A DNA stretch of 64,000 nt, from the NCBI GenBank assembly GCA_010015655.1, contig ML976706.1, positions 263,599 to 327,598 on the forward strand, read 5' to 3'. Positions within the stretch are counted from its first letter, which is position 1. Each line of letters starts with the position of its first letter. The notes beneath the pieces are model-generated. The model had not been told where the DNA came from, did no database searches, and saw only the letters and a list, made by a program, of their open reading frames with translations. Shown piece by piece: positions 25,049 to 34,981 of the stretch. Both the position numbers and the translations under genes were made by a program. Source of the DNA: Bimuria novae-zelandiae CBS 107.79. Lineage: Eukaryota; Ascomycota; Dothideomycetes; Pleosporales; Didymosphaeriaceae.

Positions 25049-25221
25049 TAGGACACTATTAAAAAAGTATTATATTTTATTAAATAGCGCAAAGCGTAAG
25101 CTATATTTAAGTATTTTTTATTTACGTAGTTTATTATACTATTAAGATATTATGCTACACTATAATAATAGTAAATTTTAGTAGGGTTTTAGCGGAGTAA
25201 TTAGCTCGTCCGTATACGTTA

Positions 25222-26194
25222 ATAAGTTTTAATTAAGACATAGGCTAATTAGGCCTTTTTTATATTTTAAAATATAATGATTTAGCTAATAGTTACTAAG
25301 AAACTAGTATAAGTGAATATTATAGTATAAAAAATACTATCTCTAAATTTGCTTGCCTAAGGCCAGGTTTAACTGTGTACCGGAGATAAGCACAGACATC
25401 TGCCGGTTCGCTAAGGACGCTCCGCGGCATCGCCAATCACACATCCATGTGGGCTCACTTTCGTACAGTGGTTGAGGATATAATGTGGAGGCGGCGCCGA
25501 CACAGCGTTTCTGACACTCGACGATCTCGGTACTCGCGCATCATGACAGCGTTGGGGGGAGGGAAAGAGGGGCAGACTGTTGACGGCGGCATGACGGCAC
25601 CAGGGCTTTGCGATGGCCTCGCGTAGAGGAAATTCGGATTATCAAGGATTGAGGACCGTGCGGCATGGAACAAGAGCGGAGCAGATCGGCCGCTAACATT
25701 CGAGCATCACCCGTCGGGTTTTGCTGTTTTGCGACCAGATGATCCACTATAGCCCATCTGAACGGGAATGAGATGACAATTCCAGGTCTCTACGCAGTCG
25801 CACGTGTAAGTCTTCGATTTTGAAATCTGCAGAGGAAATACGGTTGTTGGTATCTCTCGGTTCCGGGACCGAGGAAGCACCCTCGCCACCGTCAGATTAG
25901 CGCTGGTCTGTCCATTTTCACGTGTCATTCGTGTAGTGCCATGTGAAAGGCTGCGCTGCGCGAATGAGGACCGCAACCCCATCAGCCCCCCAAACCCAGC
26001 GCCGCTGCGTCCTCGACCACCTCCCACGCCCGAAAATACCCTACAACCCGACATCCGAACGAGCATCCGCCATGTCGACACGCGAGCAGTGATTTCCACG
26101 TCCTCCTGTCGCACAGTTATACGGACAGGGTCGCACCGAAGCCCCACAGCAGTAGGGCATCGTCGTCAGCGGGCGGAGGAAGGAAGCAGCGGCC
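25222..26194. other. boundary and upstream region of the Opi1 gene
   Basis: AT-rich to about 25,360, then an abrupt change to GC-balanced sequence. Several overlapping open frames on both strands in 25,455-26,190 have no recognisable product and probably reflect GC composition. The last few hundred bases presumably hold the promoter and 5' leader of the downstream gene. No clear TATA box was identified. Confidence 0.5.
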
Positions 26195-28004
26195 ATGGAG
26201 CAGGAGCAGGAGCGCGCGCAGCCGCCCGCGTACACGCAGCACGACCCCTCGAGCCTCAATCTGCCTTCGGTGCCCACACACACGCTTCCGAATCTGCGCA
26301 GTTTGGATCTGCCCGATACGCAACCGTCCCGTGCCTCCGTGGAGCTCAGTCCGAAGTCGAACAGCACGCAATGGGGCGCGCTGCCGCCGCTGAGCAGTGC
26401 GACGTTTCCCAGGGCGCCTGAAGGCGACGTGAGCAGTCCGATGGCTCTAGATTTTGACCGCGCGAGCGTGATCAGTGGAGAAGACAGGAGGGATATGAGT
26501 GTGGTGAGCATGGAGGATCCGGATGTGAGGCTGGCCGCTGAAGCGCTGAGTGGGCTGGGGAATCCAGGTAAATACTATTTCGTTCAAGAAAATTGGAATG
26601 TGCCGATTGCAGTCACTGCTACAAGAATCGTGGGATGGTGGGGTCATCGATTTTTTGTGGTTGCGAAAGGCGGGCATCACCCTTCACAAATTGTGCCAGT
26701 ACTTATAACGCATAGACTTCGTCCGCTCACCAACAAGTCGCTCCGTTACCCTCTCCGCCCGCGAATCCACTGCCGCACCTGAACCTTTGCTCAACCTGCT
26801 GACCACGGCGCACCCCTGGCTCGGCGGCAGCATCAATGGCTCCATCTCCGCCTACAACACCACCAAAACCTACTCTCCCCGCTTCCTCAAGTACGGCGCT
26901 GAGCTCATCGAGCGTAACATCGGGTCTCCCGTCGTAAACACCGTCTCCTCGGTCGGAAAGCGTACCGGCGTGGAGCAAAACCTCCGCCGCTATCTAGGCG
27001 AGGTCCACAGACGACCCAGCGACCTCGAACAAGGCGATGCCGACTCGTCGCGGAAACGGGCCCGTGTTATGAGCCCCCAGGACGGGCACGCAGCCGATGC
27101 CATGGACATCGAAAGCCCATACGCCTCGTCCCGCATAAGAGGCGACTCGCAGTCGTCCTACGCCGAGTCCCTCCCCGCCTACGACGAATACCGCTCCCCC
27201 AAGTACGAAGAAACCGCCGTCGTCGTCGACCCCTTAACCGGGAAACCTCAACCGCAAACCCAACCCCGAGACCAAGAAGACGCGTCTTCGTCCTCCCAAG
27301 ACCGCCACGTAAACTGGTCCACGCAGCTCATAATGACGACGTCCGGCCTCGGCGTCGCCCTCTCGGACGCCTCGCTCAAGTCGCTAAAGCTCTGCCTCGG
27401 CCTCCTCCGCAGCGCAACCAAGCACATCGACCAGACGATGACGGCTCTCAAGCTGCTCCTCGACGAGTACGAGGCCGCGCTGCGCAACTCGCGACACACC
27501 TATCCCAACGAAAAGTCCACAGATGTGGACGGCATGAGGAGCACCGAGGAAGACCCACAGGTCCGCGCCCTCGCCGACAAAATGAAAGCGTACTCCGGCG
27601 AGATCTGGAAAACTCTCCAAAGCGTCGTAACCAGCGTGTCGCGCTACACGGGCGGCGCCCTGCCGCAGAACGCCTCGCAGGTCGTGCGCACGCAGCTCCT
27701 CTCCGTCCCGCAGCGGTGGCAGCTTGCGGCGCGCACAACAGCATCCGACAACGACGGAGGCGAAGGTGGCGGCGAGGAGGTTAGGGGCGCAAATCGCATG
27801 TTGGCGTTTGCGAGGGAGGGGCTCGATATGATGGGGCAGATTACCGCGGTGGTGGATGGCACGGTGCAGAGTGCGGATGCGTGGTTGGCGAGGATTGGGA
27901 GGCAGCCTCAGTCTCAGAATCAGACGAGAAGGGAGGAGAAGGGGATGCTTTTGGAGGGGGGCATGGGAGGGAGACGAGGTAAGGGCACCCTTTCCCGCGG
28001 TTAA
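26195..28004 (+). CDS. opi1: Opi1-family transcriptional regulator
   Basis: Two exons, 26,195-26,567 and 26,716-28,004, joined across a 148-bp GT-AG intron, give about 553 residues. The split codon restores GNPDFVRSPTSRSVTLSARE, which fits the family better than either open frame alone. Family hallmarks are AAEALSGLGNPDFV (about 113-126), EPLLNLLTTAHPWLGGSINGS, the AYNTTKTYSPRFLKYGAELI stretch and ERNIGSPVVNTV. In yeast Opi1 represses inositol and phospholipid synthesis genes and senses phosphatidic acid at the ER; filamentous fungi have one or two relatives, including clock-controlled ccg-8. The start sits in a good context (GCGGCCATGG). The 3' end contains ACGAG|GTAAGG just before the stop, so a short terminal exon cannot be excluded. 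Confidence 0.85.
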
Positions 28005-28310
28005 GGTCTCTTTTTGTGAGCGTGATGGCGTTTGAGGTTCAAACATATATTCCCCGATTCGTTTCCTTCTTGGGTCTTTGCCTACGGGAAAGCGCGGCGT
28101 TCGACCGATTTTTTTCAGCGCTGCTGCGATTGGGCGAAAAATTCACAACTGTCTGTCTTTCCTGTACAGAATGGGTAGAGAGACTCCCTGAGGTGTTACC
28201 GTGGTATACGAATGCATTTTTAATTCCTCCATGACGACTGCGACCGCTACTTGTCTATGTGGTCCACAGTTTTGACAAGTAACCGCAACCCTAGAAAGCT
28301 CTATAAGAAG
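28005..28310. other. 3' flank of the Opi1 gene
   Basis: GC-balanced sequence without a supported gene; probably the 3' untranslated region and intergenic spacer leading to the tandem repeat array. Confidence 0.4.
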
Positions 28311-28740
28311 GCTATGTCTTAGCGCCTGGGCCTGCTGCGTTCGCCGGGTCCTGACAATGGAGGAACGCACGGCTGAGCGCCCTAGCTTAACTTCTTAGGA
28401 AGGGTTGGCTGGGTGGTAGATGTGTGACGGAGGGAGGACGAAAGTACGACGAATTATTATGTCTTAGAGCATGGGCCAGCTGCGTTCGCCGAGGTCTGGC
28501 AACGGAGAATCTCACGTCTAAGCGTCCGACTCCTAGCTTAAATGTGGGTGGTAGATGTGTAATGCAGGGAGGGCGAGAGCACAGGCCTATTGCGTTCGCT
28601 AGGTCCCAGGAACAGAAACTCACGTCTAAGCGTCCTAGCTTACCTTAACCTTAGAAGACACTATGTCTTAGAGCATGGGCCTGCTGCGTTCGCCGGGTCC
28701 CGGGAACGGAGAAACTCGTCTGAGCGTCCCAGCTTAACTG
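28311..28740. repeat. imperfect tandem array, about 3-4 units of 80-150 bp
   Basis: The block TGTCTTAGAGCATGGGCC followed by TGCTGCGTTCGCCGGGTCC recurs near 28,315, 28,460, 28,580 (shortened) and 28,665. Each is followed by an ACGTCTAAGCGTCC-type block, AGCTTAA and, in three cases, GGGTGGTAGATGTGT. Units differ by point changes and deletions. No product is evident. A further half-unit (GGGTGGTAGATGG plus AGTACGACGAA) lies at 31,430-31,470. Confidence 0.7.
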
Positions 28741-28859
28741 TGTTGGCGGAAGGTAGTCCTAACTAGCCAGCACGCGATATGCGCTAGCCCTATACAGGCT
28801 GCATTAGCTACCTAGCCAATTTATTACTCTTATCCCCCGCACCGTCAAAATCGCACACC

Positions 28860-28990
28860 CACAGACCACCTAGTAAGCGCCAATTAGAGCGTTGCTTAGC
28901 TTAACACTAGAGACCTGTTGTAATAATAGTAAAATAATAGTTTAGTCTTCGAATCCCGTATAAAACGCGTTTTTTATTTTATAATTAATA
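28860..28990 (+). other. possible degraded tRNA-derived (SINE-like) sequence
   Basis: An A-box-like TTAGCTTAACACTAG (about 28,897) is followed about 40 bases later by a B-box-like CTTCGAATCCC (28,948-28,958) and a T run (28,971-28,976) that could end Pol III transcripts. The arms do not fold into a clean cloverleaf, so this is not called as a tRNA gene. Low confidence. Confidence 0.2.
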
Positions 28991-29029
28991 ATATATAATA
29001 CTATATAAGATTCTAATTTAGTGCGCTAT

Positions 29030-30898
29030 ACTAAATATATAAAACCGTTCGGCCTAAGGCCTTAATTGTTAACTACTCCACTAGCCGCCTGGCAGCCTCT
29101 CTCTATATACAACGACGACGTCGGCAGCGCCCGCCTGCCTACTGGCATAGATGCTACTGATCCTTTTGCCTTGTTTAGTCTCTTTTTTGACGCCGCACAG
29201 CTCGAAAAGCTAGCCCTACATACAAATCAACACGCAGAGCAAGTACGGGCTGAGGATGCCGCCCAGGGCAGGCCACACGCCCGGGCGTGGAAACCGACGT
29301 CGAAAACTGAGCTCTACACCTACTTGACCATCCTTATGTATATGGGCGTACACCGGGACCCTACAATCGAGGAGTACTGGGGGAAGCTACACAAAAACGC
29401 GCCTACTTACTCTATTAACAACTACATGGCCTGTACGCGCTGGCAGCAGCTTAATCGCTACATGTACTGTATAGAAGCTCCGTAGTTATTCAAATCGCCA
29501 TTTGGGCGCGTATAGGATCTCTCTAAGCACCTACGCTCGACATCCTCTACTATTTAGCACGCTAGTAAGCACCTTTACGTTAATAAAGCTATTATTAAGT
29601 TTACTAGGCGCGCTAGCGAAACTATTATTATTAAGTTAAAACTAATACTTAAGGATTTTAAAATCTAATACCTAGCGTCTAATAGCGTTATACTTAACTA
29701 GCTTTTTTACGTAAAAGGCGCTACTTAAGATCTTATTAATCTTAATATTAATATCCTTAAGATAGCTAAATATATGCCTACTAAAGCTATGCCTCTTACT
29801 CTCGTCCTTGCCCAAGGCCCTGATGGCCAGCGCTTATTCCCCCGGGGCGCCACATCCTCTAGATAGATAATCTCTTCACGACAATCTCGCTACTCGAATA
29901 CCTAAGGGAGCAAGGCGTCCGCGGCGCTGGGACGGTGCGCACCACCAGAACAGCCACCGAGGAGAGGTAGGAGACCAGGGTTACACACGAGCGTTTAGCT
30001 AGTAGTGCTGGGTCTCCATCCTTGCGCAGGGAAGTGCCGCTAAAAGAGTAATTTAATAGTAATTTAATAAAGCTTAAGACGTAATTTATGCCTATAGTAT
30101 AATAAAAAAAGGTATTCTTTAAGGTTTTTAGTAATAATACTATACTAAAGATAGCCTAGCGGGATATCTAAGTAGTCCTTTTTATTAGTACTACTACTAA
30201 TAGTAAGTTTAAAGATATCCCTACTAAGCTTAAGCCTACTAATAATAGTTACTACTTAAGATTATAAGTTATTTAAAGCCTACGCTACCGTCCTGCTAAC
30301 ACTACTATAAATAAAAAGCTTTATAAAAAGGCTTTTAATAATAATAAAAATTAAGTAGCTAGGTATCCCTAAGCTTATTAATAGCTATAATTACTATAAA
30401 AGTAAAGTAAATTAATTTAACTAGCTCCGCGAGCCTTACTTAACGTAGTAAGTATATTAATATACTTAGATACTACTTTTCTATTTTTTTATTAATTTAG
30501 CTTTTAATAATACGTATAGGCTCTTATCCTACTTATTAGCGTATAAGGCAAAACATAGTAAGCATAAATACTTTATATATAAGCTAATTAAATAGCGTTT
30601 TAAGCGCGGGGCTAGGCTTTTAAATAAATTATTAAAGTACTAAAGACTTAATAATATTAAGGCTAATAATAAGAGCCTATACAGCATGCTAGTTAAGTTA
30701 TACGCCTAAGTAAAGCCCTATATTACTTACTTAAAAAATAGGCGTAAAAGTAATAGCGCGTAGCCTGCTAGGGCGCCTCTCTTAGCAACTATAGATAATA
30801 GCTATTTATAAGTTTTAACACCTTAAATAACCTATAGCTATAGACTCTATAGACTACCTTTATATAGGCCTAAGCTATATTTTAAGTACTAAAACAAG
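29030..30898 (+). pseudogene. piggyBac-like transposase relic
   Basis: A readable frame at 29,066-29,485 (139 codons, no ATG) contains LTILMYMGVHRDPTIEEYW and NNYMACTRWQQLNRYMY, typical of the N-terminal part of the DDE_Tnp_1_7 (piggyBac-derived) family. Frameshifted and stop-broken continuations follow. KAIIKFTRRASETIIIK with ASNSVILNQLFY is at about 29,585-29,720. A well-preserved DNLFTTISLLEYLREQGV segment, running on to VPLKE, is at about 29,858-30,045. Later the sequence is AT-rich and heavily RIP-mutated. The terminal TTAA sites and inverted ends were not identified, so the limits are approximate. Confidence 0.75.
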
Positions 30899-30903
30899 CA
30901 CCT

Positions 30904-31151
30904 TGCTAGATTAAAGGGTGTTTTTGATGAGATGGAAAAGTAATTGATTCTTGTCTTGTGTCTTTGCAAGAATGTAAGGCTCTTTTATCCTTACGTCTTA
31001 CGTTAAGACGCTAATCTATTTCCGTTGAGTAAGGAGAGTCGCCCTTTGTCCCGCCCGGAATCGTGCGGATGAACCGGACTGCTGGCAAAGTCTCTTTGTG
31101 TAGGGTTGCGCCAGCTACCTTCGTGTGTGCAAAGGGCCATGTAATCGGACA
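30904..31151 (-). repeat. solo Copia-type LTR
   Basis: 248 bp with TG...CA ends and a perfect TSD, CACCT (30,899-30,903 and 31,152-31,156). On the minus strand it begins TGTCCGATTACATGGCC, closely like the start of the Copia LTR at 15,813, but the body differs. It has normal GC content and no visible RIP. Confidence 0.88.
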
Positions 31152-31156
31152 CACCT

Positions 31157-32491
31157 ACACCGCGTAAGGACTATTAAATTAGTTAATACTAGTATAAGCT
31201 TAATAATTAAGTAATATACTCTAATTAACTTAATTACTATTAATTATAGCTATAAATAAGGCGCCCTATAAGAATCCCTATTAAATTTTACTTAGAGCTA
31301 TTAGTTTTAGTGTTTAACGCAATCGCCGACATCCATCCAATTGGTCAACACTAGGTGGTCCGTGGGTGTGCGATTTTGACGCTGAGGGGGATACTCCACT
31401 TTGCTTACTAGCTCGTTTTATCAAACTGTGGGTGGTAGATGGATAAGGTAGAGATGTCTCGAGTACGACGAAGTATACGAGAGGATGAAACTTTGCATGG
31501 CGAAATCGAGCCTCTTGACTGCCAGAAGGTGGATGAGAAGCTCTACTGTAGCCCACGCTACCAACGGGAGTGGAGGTCGCGCTAGTAGCTGTCCCCGTGG
31601 AGGAGGCCTGGGAGAGCGTATCGTCTTCATCTCCTCAACTCCTCTACAGTCGAGATTAACACGCATTCCACGGCTAGAACAAGCCCGTGACTGCAGTGTC
31701 TTTTGCACGTCTCAAGACCGAGGTTCGCTCTTCAGCTCCAACGGATACTGGGATGCACGTCGGTTCCTACCTCAGGCTTCGGTCCTACGTCCCACTTTGC
31801 ATATGGGAGCTGCAGGGATTGCGCAAGGTTGCTCTGTCAACAATGGCGAAGGCACAGAGGCAGGGACGCCGGAGCGGGCAACTGCATGATCTGTTCAGGT
31901 CGATGAAGACAAAAAAGAGAGGCTCAACTGCATTTTGCGGAACTTGGTTCGTAGTTGAAAATTTCCACCGTCGACATGAAAATAAGCACGCTTCAATGTG
32001 ATTCCAGAACATCGTTCATGTCCGACACTAAGAAAACAGCTAGGGCGCATACATGTTGCAATATCTCAAAAATCTCCATCTCACCTTGCATCACATCGGG
32101 TATCTCGCCGTCGCTAGCAAGACATCGAAAACAAAACAAGTACCCGTCATCAACAGTATAAGGTGGATATTTGCGAAAAGGCAGGGCTGCGTACTAAATA
32201 CAAAAGTAGATACAAAAAGATTGTCTCCCCCAGTGGACGGTTCAGAAATAAATACATCAACAGTATAGCCTCTACTCGCCGGGAGAGAGTCTAGAGAACG
32301 ATTTTGAAACGGTATCCAAGAGGTGAAATATATACCACCGACTCTTTAACGACTCATACAAATTGTCCATCAAAAACAGAATCAACACAAATAGTGATAT
32401 GATGGTGTGTTACAGAGAAAATCAAGCAGTACGAGTGTGATACTGCTCATCTTCTTCATGCGGACGGAGCAGGCGCAAACTTAACTATATT
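31157..32491. other. intergenic region, no supported gene
   Basis: AT-rich to about 31,310, then GC-balanced. Overlapping open frames of 60-134 codons on both strands at 31,314-32,268 share no recognisable domain, and most lack a convincing start. The last 150 bases presumably include the 3' UTR of the exonuclease gene. A motif AAAATTTCCACCGTCGACATG-like block occurs near 31,957. Confidence 0.4.
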
Positions 32492-34573
32492 CTACAGCAG
32501 ATCCATCTGTGCCATCTGACAAGCGCGGGTGAACTCCTCAATACCCGTTATCCGGTTGAGCTCCTCGGCCGTTCGTGGCGACACAGTGACAATGAGGTCC
32601 AAGGTAGAATCTGATACTATTGGTGTACTTAAGGTCCTTGGTCCTAGCTTCCTGGTGATGAGTTTACTGAAGGCGAGAAGCTTGTTGCGGAATATCTTCG
32701 ACTGAGGACTCAGGGGGGCTGGCGGTATCTGCGCAACCGCCGGTCCTGTCTGTGATGCCTGGCTGAATGGAAAAGGCTGGGCTTGTGCTGGGTTAGGCGT
32801 AACTGTATTGGGCCTTGTCTCTGCTCGTTTCCTTTTCAAGGAGGAAGGCGGCGTGTAGAAACTCTGGGAGGCCAATGAGTCTTCTGAGGTACTAGTTGAG
32901 TTAAGACTCCATCGTGAAGCACCCCATTGGGAACTGCCGTTTGCGGAGGTTTCTCCAAGGAGAGCTGGTGGACTCTCGGTTCGGGCGGGTGCAGCAGCCC
33001 CGGACATAACGTGACCGTGCGGAGCGTCCTTTGTCAGGTCGAGGAATTCGACGTCGCTGTAATTCGAAGGAGTTTTCAATTTGTACGGCATAGACAATGA
33101 AGAAGCGAGGCCTGTGTCCGCATCTAGCTTCGTCTCCGCGAAGGTGAAAGACAATTCGGTGTGCAAAGTTGGCGTGCGTTGTAACGGAGATCCGAATGCT
33201 GGCAATGAATCAGGAGACTCCTGTTCACCTACTCTTTCCCGCCGTGTTCTACGGGTGGGTATAATTGGTTGTACTTGTTGGGTGTCAACAGGTATGTTAG
33301 ATGGCTCACCCGTTCTCTGAGCGCCATCGACTGCAACATGCTGCGCAATGACCTTCAGCCAATCTGCACCGTATTTATCAATTGAAACTTTGCCGATGCC
33401 CCTGACTTTGAGTAGCTCTTGATTGTTTTGAGGCGAGCTTTCTGCAATACCACGGAGAACGGCGTTGCTTGCGATGAGGTAGACTGGCACATCACTCGCT
33501 TCAGCAAGAGATTTGCGTCTTTCCGATAATTTGTCGTAAAGGTTCAGGGTGGCAGGACTCATTTGTTCTCGAGCAACACTGGGCTTGGCTTTCGTAACCT
33601 CTTTCTTGCCTTTTGTCACGGTCGCATCGGCCTGGGCGTCCGCCTCGCTCTCGCTCTCGTTCTGGTTCCTTTTTGCATCGAAGAAATCGATCGCTGCGAT
33701 CATAGCGCCCTCTTTTTCAACCGAATGCAGCATAAGTGTCCTGATAGGCGCAAAGCCTTTCTCGCCTTCCTCGCGTTTGGGTTTTCGCGGATATTGGTCT
33801 GCAAAGATAGGCAGACCCGGCGTGGGTCTCAACGCAGCGCGTTTTGCGTTCATGCAATGAAAAAGCATGAAGCCAGCATATGCATCGCTGGCGGCATAGT
33901 CCTTCTGTTTTTGGCTGAGAGCTTTGCTCCAATTGCTTGTTCTCACCGGGCCCTTCCCTAAAGGCAAGCCTAGGTGGGTTTCTACCAGGTGCGCAAGCGC
34001 CACCGTCTTTGTATTCAGCAGGTAATATGGATCATGGGCGAATTTAACAAGATGATCCAGGTGACTGAGCTCGAATGCACCTTGAGGTTTTAACCCGAAG
34101 TATTTCCGAAGTCTCGCAAAATCCGCGTTGAAGATGGCAACGCCGGTTTTCGCGATGGTTGGACTTTCGATCAGCTTCCGAAGAGAGGGTGCAATTATTT
34201 CGGCCGTAGTTTTCCCTCCATGGAGACCAATGTGGAAGAGGGCGACTGTGGTTTCTGAAGCGACTTGTATCAGGCCAATTCTCTTTTGTAGAGGAGGATT
34301 ATCGCTGTCCCGAATATACATTGGCCATTCCATATCAAACCCCACGACAGGCTCGTTAAGAAATCTCTGTGCTAATTCTTCTGATTTTGCTTTGTCTGCG
34401 CTGTATAGTACCTGGACCTTTTTTCCTTCCGGGCTTTGGTACAGCCGATGGCTCCAGCCTTGCGCAAATGTTGGTTGCTGTACCGTCTGGAGCCGATACG
34501 CCAGAGGCCAAATAATTGTGCTCTCTATCTCATCACGCCAGCCATTGCCGGTGGGAGCGGATTCGTGTGTCAT
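32492..34573 (-). CDS. 3'-5' exonuclease with HRDC domain (RecQ/WRN-exonuclease or Rrp6-like DEDDy family)
   Basis: Single-exon gene of 693 residues with an ATG start (MTHESAP). Residues 55-245 form a DEDDy exonuclease fold. Motif I is VVGFDMEW (D80, E82), motif II GVAIFNADF (D151), and motif III YAASDAYAG (Y226, D230), so all expected metal-binding acids are present. An HRDC domain spans about 341-412 (YDKLSERRKSLAEASDVPVY ... LLKVRGIGK) and binds nucleic acid in RecQ helicases and RNase D/Rrp6 proteins. The C-terminal 280 residues are Ser/Thr/Pro-rich and probably disordered, with one basic cluster (LKRKRAE). There is no helicase domain. A role in DNA or RNA end processing in the nucleus is inferred from domains only; the fungal homologues are usually annotated as '3'-5' exonuclease/helicase'. 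Confidence 0.9.
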   Translation of the reverse strand: MTHESAPTGNGWRDEIESTIIWPLAYRLQTVQQPTFAQGWSHRLYQSPEGKKVQVLYSADKAKSEELAQRFLNEPVVGFDMEWPMYIRDSDNPPLQKRIGLIQVASETTVALFHIGLHGGKTTAEIIAPSLRKLIESPTIAKTGVAIFNADFARLRKYFGLKPQGAFELSHLDHLVKFAHDPYYLLNTKTVALAHLVETHLGLPLGKGPVRTSNWSKALSQKQKDYAASDAYAGFMLFHCMNAKRAALRPTPGLPIFADQYPRKPKREEGEKGFAPIRTLMLHSVEKEGAMIAAIDFFDAKRNQNESESEADAQADATVTKGKKEVTKAKPSVAREQMSPATLNLYDKLSERRKSLAEASDVPVYLIASNAVLRGIAESSPQNNQELLKVRGIGKVSIDKYGADWLKVIAQHVAVDGAQRTGEPSNIPVDTQQVQPIIPTRRTRRERVGEQESPDSLPAFGSPLQRTPTLHTELSFTFAETKLDADTGLASSLSMPYKLKTPSNYSDVEFLDLTKDAPHGHVMSGAAAPARTESPPALLGETSANGSSQWGASRWSLNSTSTSEDSLASQSFYTPPSSLKRKRAETRPNTVTPNPAQAQPFPFSQASQTGPAVAQIPPAPLSPQSKIFRNKLLAFSKLITRKLGPRTLSTPIVSDSTLDLIVTVSPRTAEELNRITGIEEFTRACQMAQMDLL

Positions 34574-34981
34574 TGGAGCACGCCGTTCGAAGTCCAGTCT
34601 CAGCTATTGAAGGTGTGATATCGAAGAGAAGCCCAGATAGCCAATACCGTCTAGGCAGCAATGCGCGCGCGATGATCTAGTGTGCGGTTGGGGTGTTGAG
34701 AGACGCGTTGGAGATAACTTCCTAAACAGTTGGGTTGACAAAGGCAAAAGCGGCGTATGGTCGTGAGCAAAAGTGGGGTCATGTATACAAAAGGACTTGA
34801 TGTTGTGGTTCCTGAAACCTGTGCGGTGGAGTGGCTTGGCGCGAAAGCGCACGACCAACAACACGGTGTCATGTGCACACGCGTCGATCTCGGGAAGTCG
34901 CAACTCCATTCTCATCCACACCGCTGCTTCCCTCCTCTACAACATCCTTCGACCTGAGTACTCTAATCAACACTAACGTTA
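34574..34981. other. upstream region of the exonuclease gene
   Basis: GC-balanced sequence; small open frames on both strands look like chance frames. It ends sharply at the TA (34,980-34,981) flanking transposon P6, so only about 400 bp separates the gene start from RIP-mutated DNA. Confidence 0.5.

Larger units (their letters stand above)
908..25219 (+). mobile_element. outermost pogo/Fot-like DNA transposon P1, split by nested insertions
   Basis: The remaining P1 pieces are 908-1,360, about 22,427-23,200 and about 25,051-25,219, roughly 1.4 kb once nested elements are removed. The left piece encodes the Tc5/CENP-B type DNA-binding region on the plus strand (LTKLKEKVI at 1,164-1,190, then a DLDLRGF-like stretch with Arg and Trp codons changed to stops). 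The DDE part resumes at 22,524-22,553 as NTYNFNKASF, the degraded form of the family motif around the first catalytic Asp. A glycine-aspartate-rich tail follows to about 23,000. The left end is TA|ACGTACCCGG. The right end reads ACGTATACGG on the minus strand, also next to TA, and pairs less well, so the right border is an inference. Heavily RIP-mutated. Confidence 0.65.

Noticed and set aside
908..25219. Centromere
   Set aside because: AT-rich nested retroelements can mark fungal centromeres, but genes lie close by, the block is fully explained as transposons, and no chromatin evidence is available.
25455..26511. Several overlapping open frames on both strands upstream of and over the start of the Opi1 gene
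   Set aside because: GC-rich composition lowers stop frequency; none has a recognisable product and several overlap the real exon antisense.
28890..28980. Functional tRNA gene
   Set aside because: B-box-like motif is present, but acceptor, D and T arms do not pair properly.
31314..32268. Cluster of 60-134 codon open frames
   Set aside because: They overlap on both strands, many lack ATG starts, and no domain or splice pattern supports one over another.
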